A DNA stretch of 64,000 bases, taken from positions 1 to 64,000 of the forward strand of contig CALBDS010000033.1 in the NCBI GenBank assembly GCA_937927415.1, given 5' to 3'. Source of the DNA: an uncultured Rhodospirillaceae bacterium (GTDB lineage Bacteria > Pseudomonadota > Alphaproteobacteria > Azospirillales > Azospirillaceae). Below, in pieces: positions 60,420-64,000 of the stretch. How positions within the stretch are numbered: the first letter of the stretch is position 1; each line of letters starts with the position of its first letter. The notes below the pieces were generated by a model, which was given only the letters and a program-made list of their open reading frames with translations, made no database searches and was not told the DNA's origin. The translations under genes were made by a program, and so were the position numbers.

Positions 60420-61588
60420 GGCCTGGCGGGGAAGTTCATCGCGCCGTTCGCCGCGTCCCGCGGCCAGACGAGCACGACCTTGCCCTGCTGGTGCTGGCCC
60501 ATGCGGTGGGAGAAGTTGGGGTTGTCGCCCTTTTCATCGAAGGTGACGCGGCCGATCAGGGTCTGGGCGTCGGTCTTGCGCAACTCGTCGGCCAGACCGC
60601 CCTTGTCGAGCGTGCCGGCCTCGTCGGCGCGCAGCACGGCTTCGATCAGCAGTTTGGTCTGCACATAGCCGAACTGGCCCAGATAGTCCGGTTCCTTGTT
60701 GAACAGCCGGCTGTAGCTCTTGGAAAATTCGATGGCTTCGGGCTGGGTGAACTCCACCGGGTAGGGGAGCATGGAGGTGCCGAAGACGTTTTCCATCAGG
60801 TCGGGGAATTCCTTGGCCATCTGGGCGGTGGCCAGCGACCAGACACCAACCACCGCCTTGACATCCGGTTTCAGCACCTTGGCGGCGCGCAGAACGCCGA
60901 CATAATCGTTCTCATAGCCGACCATGGCGATGGCGTCGGGGCGGTCCTGCAGCTTGACCTTGTTCAGCAGCGGCTTGAAATCGCTGGTGGCCCCGTCGAA
61001 TTCGTGCATGCCGACCGTCACGCCCTTGGCGGACAGGTCCGCCTGCACCTGCTTGGCAAGGTTGCTGGTGGCTTCCTTGTTCAGATAGACGACCGACACC
61101 TTCTTCACCTGCATGTCGCCCAGCAGGCCAATCATCGCCTTGGCGTAGCCTTCGGTGTTGTTGATGCGGAAGAAGGTCTTGTAGCTGCGCCCGGTCAGGT
61201 CGGGCGTCACCCCGCCGGAGGTGATGTAGACCACCCCCGCCTTCTGTGCCGCTTCCGACGCCGGGCCGATGATGTTGGAGCCGTAGCCGCCGGTGAGCGC
61301 GACGGCACCCTGCGCGATCAGCTTTTCCACCGCCGCCACACCCTTGGCCGGCGATGTCTCGTCGTCGATGGTGGTGACCTTGAAGCTGTGCTTGCCGGCG
61401 TATTGCCGGTTCGCCAGATCGACGGCGACGGCGATGCCCTCGCTCATGCCCTGGCCGACGCGGGCGAGGTTGCCGCTGAGCGGCAGTTGCGATCCCAGAA
61501 GATAGTCCTTCGCGTCCGCAGCAATGGGCGCACCCAGCGCCAGCGTCAGGGCAATGGCCGCGGTCATGAGGCCGGTCATTCGCACCAT
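60413..61588 (-). CDS. Periplasmic substrate-binding protein of the Liv-type importer (copy 2)
   Basis: A 391-residue binding protein with signal peptide (MVRMTGLMTAAIALTLALG, cleavage near IAADA) and the same pocket segments as copy 1 (SQLPLSGNLARVGQGM, GGYGSNIIGPASEAAQ). Substitutions are few and conservative (for example FGTSMLPYP for YGTSMLPYP), so both copies probably bind the same or a very similar ligand. It overlaps livH by 7 bases. Confidence 0.9.
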   Translation of the reverse strand: MVRMTGLMTAAIALTLALGAPIAADAKDYLLGSQLPLSGNLARVGQGMSEGIAVAVDLANRQYAGKHSFKVTTIDDETSPAKGVAAVEKLIAQGAVALTGGYGSNIIGPASEAAQKAGVVYITSGGVTPDLTGRSYKTFFRINNTEGYAKAMIGLLGDMQVKKVSVVYLNKEATSNLAKQVQADLSAKGVTVGMHEFDGATSDFKPLLNKVKLQDRPDAIAMVGYENDYVGVLRAAKVLKPDVKAVVGVWSLATAQMAKEFPDLMENVFGTSMLPYPVEFTQPEAIEFSKSYSRLFNKEPDYLGQFGYVQTKLLIEAVLRADEAGTLDKGGLADELRKTDAQTLIGRVTFDEKGDNPNFSHRMGQHQQGKVVLVWPRDAANGAMNFPARPW

Positions 61589-61654
61589 GGTTTGTCTCCT
61601 CCTCGATTTTATGGGCGGCTTCTTGGTGTCACGGGATTGGCGGGACGCCGGGGA

Positions 61655-63211
61655 TCAGGGGCGTGCCGCCATCACCTGTCCGGCAACCGTGCGCAGGTCG
61701 TTCTTCTTCAGCTTGCCGGTCGAACTGGCGGGCAGGGCCGGCACGGCGACGATGCGCACCGGGCGCTTGTAGGGGGCCAGACGTTCGGCGGCGAACGCCT
61801 TGAGTTCCTCTTCGGTGGCCGTGCGGCCGGGGGCAAGCTGGACGAAGGCGACCACCGATTCGTTGCCGCCCTCCGCATGGCCGACCACCGCCGCCAGGGT
61901 CACGGCGGGGTGGCTGCACAGCACGCCCTCCACCTCCTCCGGGTAGACGTTGAAGCCGGAGTGGATGATGATTTCGCGCAGACGCCCGATCACGCTGAGG
62001 CAGCCGTCCGGTTCCAGCCGGGCCAGATCGCCGGTCTTCAGCCAGCCGTCGGGCGTGATGACCTCGGCGGTCAGGCCCGGCTCGCGGTAATAGCCCAGCA
62101 TCAGGTTGGGCGCGCGCACCCACAATTCGCCGGGGTCGCCCGCCGGAACGTCGGCGCCGGTGGTGTGATCGACGAAGCGCACCTCGATCAGCGGCAGCGG
62201 CGGCCCGATGGACGTGTCGGCGCGCGGCGCGTCCAGGCGGGTCTGGGTGATGGTGGGCGAGCATTCGGTCAGGCCGTAGCCGTTGTGAAGCGGCAGCCCG
62301 AAGGTGGCCTCCACCGCCTGTTTCAGCGCCAGATCCAGCACCGAGCCGCCCGACGAGAGATAGCGCAGGTGGGGCGCTGCCGGCGTCTCCCCGGTGATCT
62401 TGGCGTGTTCGATCAGCTTGGCGTACATGACCGGCACGCCCTGGAAGACGGTCACCCCGTCGTGAGCCAGCGCGTCCCACACCGCCTTGGGGTCGAAGCG
62501 CGCGACCGTGTGCAGGCAGCCGCCGGCGTACAGCGTGCCGAGGCAGGTGGAGGCCAGCCCGAACACATGGCTGATCGGCAGCACGCCATAGGTCCGGTCA
62601 CGGCGTTCCAGCCCGCGCATGTGGCCCGAAATGCACGCCACGAACAGCAGGCCGCGGTGGGACAGCATCACGCCCTTGGGGTGCCCCGTGGTGCCCGAGG
62701 TGTAGATGACCGCCCCCACCTGCTTTGCCGGGTCGGCGTGCACCGGCTCCGGTTCGGCGTCCAGCAGCGGGCCGACGGCCAGGGGCGGAAGCTCGGGATC
62801 ATCCAGCGCCGTGGCCCCGTGACGGGCGGCGTGCGCGGCGGCATCGCGGGACACGGTGCCGGTGTAGAAGACCCGGCGCGGCCGGCAATGGGCGCGGATC
62901 GTGTCGATCTCGCGTTCCGACAGGCGGGCGTTGACGATCACCGGCCAGGCGTCCACCTCGCTGGCCGCCAGGACCAGGATGGGGACGGCCATGGTGTTTT
63001 CGCAGACGATCATCACCCGGTCGCCGCCGCGCACCCCCAGCGCCTGGAAGTGCTGCTGCATCCGGCGGATCGCCGCGCCCAGTCGGCCATAGCTCCATTC
63101 GGTGCCGTCCTCGTGCAGCGCCGGAGCGTCGGGGGTGCGCTCGGCCCAGTCCAGGACCGGATGGCTGATGCGGGCGGGCAGGGCCGCGATCATGCGGGCA
63201 AAACGGTCCAT
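61655..63211 (-). CDS. AMP-forming acyl-CoA ligase (copy 2)
   Basis: A 518-residue ligase with all core motifs of copy 1: YTSGTTGHPKG, NGYGLTECSP, GWLKTGDLAR and STGKLKKNDL. The ATG at 63211 is used; a GTG at 63217 corresponds to the ATG start of copy 1 and overlaps the upstream stop. Substitutions cluster in the N-terminal half (for example ENTMAVPILVLAASEVDAW against ENGLAVATLVMAASELDAW), which forms the acyl pocket in this family, so substrate preference could differ a little. Confidence 0.9.
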   Translation of the reverse strand: MDRFARMIAALPARISHPVLDWAERTPDAPALHEDGTEWSYGRLGAAIRRMQQHFQALGVRGGDRVMIVCENTMAVPILVLAASEVDAWPVIVNARLSEREIDTIRAHCRPRRVFYTGTVSRDAAAHAARHGATALDDPELPPLAVGPLLDAEPEPVHADPAKQVGAVIYTSGTTGHPKGVMLSHRGLLFVACISGHMRGLERRDRTYGVLPISHVFGLASTCLGTLYAGGCLHTVARFDPKAVWDALAHDGVTVFQGVPVMYAKLIEHAKITGETPAAPHLRYLSSGGSVLDLALKQAVEATFGLPLHNGYGLTECSPTITQTRLDAPRADTSIGPPLPLIEVRFVDHTTGADVPAGDPGELWVRAPNLMLGYYREPGLTAEVITPDGWLKTGDLARLEPDGCLSVIGRLREIIIHSGFNVYPEEVEGVLCSHPAVTLAAVVGHAEGGNESVVAFVQLAPGRTATEEELKAFAAERLAPYKRPVRIVAVPALPASSTGKLKKNDLRTVAGQVMAARP

Positions 63212-63213
63212 GG

Positions 63214-64000
63214 TCACGCCGCCTCGCGGATCATGTTGCGGGCGATGACGAGTTGCTGGATCTGGGTCGTGCCTTCGTAGATGCGGAACAGGCGCACGTC
63301 GCGGTAGAAGCGTTCGATCCCGTAATCGGCGATGTAGCCGGCCCCGCCGTGGATCTGCACGGCGCGGTCGGCGACGCGCCCGACCATCTCGGACGCGAAC
63401 ATCTTGCAACAGGCCGCGTCGGTGGAGACATCCAGGCCGGCATCCTTCCGGCGGGCGGTTTCCAGCACCATGCAGCGCGCCGCATAGGCCTCCGCCCGGC
63501 TGTCGGCCAGCATGGCCTGGATCAGTTGGAACTCGGCGATGGGCTGGCCGAACTGCTTGCGCTCCATGGCATAGGCCAGGCTGTCGCGGATCAGCCGCTC
63601 GGCGGCCCCGACGCAGACCGCGGAAATGTGCAGGCGCCCGCGGTCCAGCACCTTCATCGCCGTCTTGAAGCCCTGGCCCTCCCGTCCGCCCAGCACGGCG
63701 GTGGCGGGCACCCGGCAATCGGTGAAGATGACGTCGCAGGTGTGAGCACCCTTCTGGCCCATCTTCCGGTCCATGGCCCCGAGCGTGATGCCGGGGGTGC
63801 CGGCCTCCACCAGAAAGGCGGTGACGCCGCGCGCGCCGTCTTCCTGGGTGCCGGTGCGGGCGAAGACGGTGAACAGGCCGGCGTGCGGCGCGTTGGTGAT
63901 GAAACGCTTGGTGCCGTTCAGCACGTAATAATCACCGTCGCGCCGCGCGGTGGTGCGCAGCGAGCCGGCGTCAGACCCGGCCTCCGGCTCGGTTAGGGCG
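63214..64000 (-). CDS. Acyl-CoA dehydrogenase, SCAD type (copy 2, 5' part outside window)
   Basis: The C-terminal roughly 262 codons of the copy 2 dehydrogenase are present. They include LTEPEAGSDAGSLRTTARRD at the edge, NGTKRFITNAPHAGLF, YAMERKQFGQPIAEFQLIQ and RIYEGTTQIQQLVIARNMI with the catalytic Glu. The frame is open to the window edge, so the start lies to the right. The stop overlaps the ligase start region as in copy 1. Confidence 0.9.
   Translation of the reverse strand, partial: ALTEPEAGSDAGSLRTTARRDGDYYVLNGTKRFITNAPHAGLFTVFARTGTQEDGARGVTAFLVEAGTPGITLGAMDRKMGQKGAHTCDVIFTDCRVPATAVLGGREGQGFKTAMKVLDRGRLHISAVCVGAAERLIRDSLAYAMERKQFGQPIAEFQLIQAMLADSRAEAYAARCMVLETARRKDAGLDVSTDAACCKMFASEMVGRVADRAVQIHGGAGYIADYGIERFYRDVRLFRIYEGTTQIQQLVIARNMIREAA

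Larger units (their letters stand above)
51622..64000. repeat. Catabolic operon, copy 2 of the large direct repeat
   Basis: The same gene order and orientation as 4218-17033. Homology starts within the last codons of the PimD-like gene and continues to the right edge. Differences include a shortened fused hydratase/dehydrogenase, an extended PimD-like C-terminus and an added hairpin between livG and livF. Confidence 0.9.

Overview
The window looks like a high-GC alphaproteobacterium of the Azospirillum / Rhodospirillales type. Evidence is the strongly G/C-biased third codon positions, a rhizobial-type cyclic beta-1,2-glucan synthase, Liv-type ABC transporters, and a CheB-CheR-PAS-histidine kinase hybrid. 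It is an accessory region, probably on a large replicon or in a genomic island. Short AT-rich patches (about 2.9-4.0 kb, 32.2-32.4 kb, 42.8 kb, 44.0-44.2 kb, 50.25-50.45 kb) and several broken mobile elements interrupt it.

Layout. 0-1.2 kb: the end of a VirB10/TrbI-like conjugation gene, then a decayed short-chain dehydrogenase and a truncated alcohol dehydrogenase. 1.2-3.9 kb: a MATE efflux gene and an AT-rich LysR regulator. 4.2-18.3 kb (minus strand): a long catabolic operon, copy 1. Read from its promoter it is IclR regulator, acyl-CoA dehydrogenase, acyl-CoA ligase, Liv-type binding protein, LivH, LivM, LivG, LivF, universal stress protein, hotdog thioesterase, fused enoyl-CoA hydratase/3-hydroxyacyl-CoA dehydrogenase, and a two-subunit PimC/PimD-like acyl-CoA dehydrogenase. 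18.5-28.8 kb (plus strand, divergent): PaaH-type 3-hydroxyacyl-CoA dehydrogenase, thiolase, glutaryl-CoA dehydrogenase, EtfB, EtfA, a second 3-hydroxyacyl-CoA dehydrogenase, ETF:quinone oxidoreductase, a crotonase and a nitronate-monooxygenase-like flavoprotein. 29.1-30.6 kb: a tyrosine integrase beside a 3' tRNA-Met fragment and its terminator, read as the end of an integrative element lying to the left. 30.8-32.1 kb: an IS3-family element whose transposase has lost its catalytic Glu. 32.5-42.6 kb: two CspA genes flanking several small ORFs and the 2895-residue NdvB. 42.9-50.2 kb: a LuxR-type response regulator, small unknown proteins, and the 1533-residue chemotaxis-like hybrid kinase. 50.5-51.5 kb: a 272-bp deleted IS5-type element, an IS3 fragment and a 42-bp palindrome. 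51.5-64 kb: copy 2 of the catabolic operon, in the same orientation, running off the right edge.

How it fits together. The two divergent arms of copy 1 form a plausible complete route. A Liv-type ABC importer brings in an organic acid, the ligase makes its CoA ester, PimCD-like dehydrogenase with the fused hydratase/dehydrogenase and the thiolase shorten it, and glutaryl-CoA dehydrogenase leads to crotonyl-CoA and acetyl-CoA. EtfBA and ETF-QO carry the electrons to quinone. Odd-chain dicarboxylates such as pimelate, or ring compounds opened to pimeloyl-CoA, are the best substrate guess from the PimC/PimD resemblance, but this is inference. Copy 2 keeps the importer, ligase and dehydrogenases. 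Its fused enzyme has lost the NAD-binding and catalytic motifs of the dehydrogenase half while keeping the hydratase half. The two copies are a mosaic: livH and part of livM are almost identical, other genes clearly diverged, which suggests gene conversion between the repeats.
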